Below, one piece after another: positions 63,818-64,000 of a stretch of DNA of 64,000 nucleotides. How positions within the stretch are numbered: position 1 is the first letter of the stretch; each line of letters starts with the position of its first letter. A model generated the notes under the pieces. It was not told the DNA's origin. It saw only the letters and a list, made by a program, of their open reading frames with translations, and did not search any database. The stretch spans positions 21,363-85,362 of the forward strand of contig JAPOVI010000021.1 of assembly GCA_026708265.1 (NCBI GenBank), written 5' to 3'. This DNA comes from Acidobacteriota bacterium (lineage in GTDB: Bacteria; Acidobacteriota; Vicinamibacteria; Vicinamibacterales; UBA8438). The translations under genes and the position numbers were made by a program.

Positions 63818-64000
63818 CTCGCCGGGGGATATGGCAGGTCCCGTCCAGTTCGCGTCTCTAGCCTCCTTGTCCGGCCGATCTGTTGATTCTGTGCAAACTG
63901 CAGCTGCTCACGGTGCGGGCGGGCCGCCAGGCCGGCGTCGTCGTTGAGGCGTCAGGCGGCAGCGGCCGTAAGCCCGAGGGTGGCGCAGAGGGAGTCGAGG

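Noticed and set aside
63952-64000. Possible C-terminus ...LDSLCATLGLTAAAA* on the minus strand at the window edge
   Set aside because: Too short to support a call.
1-64000. Search for mobile elements, prophage, tRNA and rRNA
   Set aside because: No transposase, integrase, phage structural or RNA-gene signal recognised by eye; a tRNAscan/ISfinder run would be needed to exclude short elements.

Overview
High-GC, gene-dense bacterial chromosome segment of Acidobacteriota-like character (lineage inferred from gene families only). I see no rRNA, tRNA, CRISPR array, transposase, integrase or phage structural gene. Most products look exported: signal or Tat peptides, c-type cytochromes, beta-helix, metallo-beta-lactamase-fold, serine hydrolases and RND pumps.

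Main signals:
1. A recurrent cassette of a heme-c DUF1587/1592/1588/1585 protein, a Tat-signal DUF1552 protein and a periplasmic ankyrin protein, usually with an uncharacterised 'GDPDLQGIW' protein. It occurs three times, and two copies lie back to back at 49.9-63.6 kb.
2. A strongly contracted KatG-like ORF (32608-33315) that keeps the proximal-heme motif but lacks the distal catalytic segment.
3. A two-gene ATPase pair (8826-11831), one OLD/Toprim-like and one DUF3696-like, coupled by overlap to a DUF5916-like outer-membrane protein.
4. A short dispersed palindrome (GGAGTCYGCGCCGTAGAACGG...) that supplies the stop codon of two unrelated genes.
5. A probable 1-nt frameshift in a PQQ-dehydrogenase-like gene.

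Functional calls come from motif and family recognition by eye. No database search was run.
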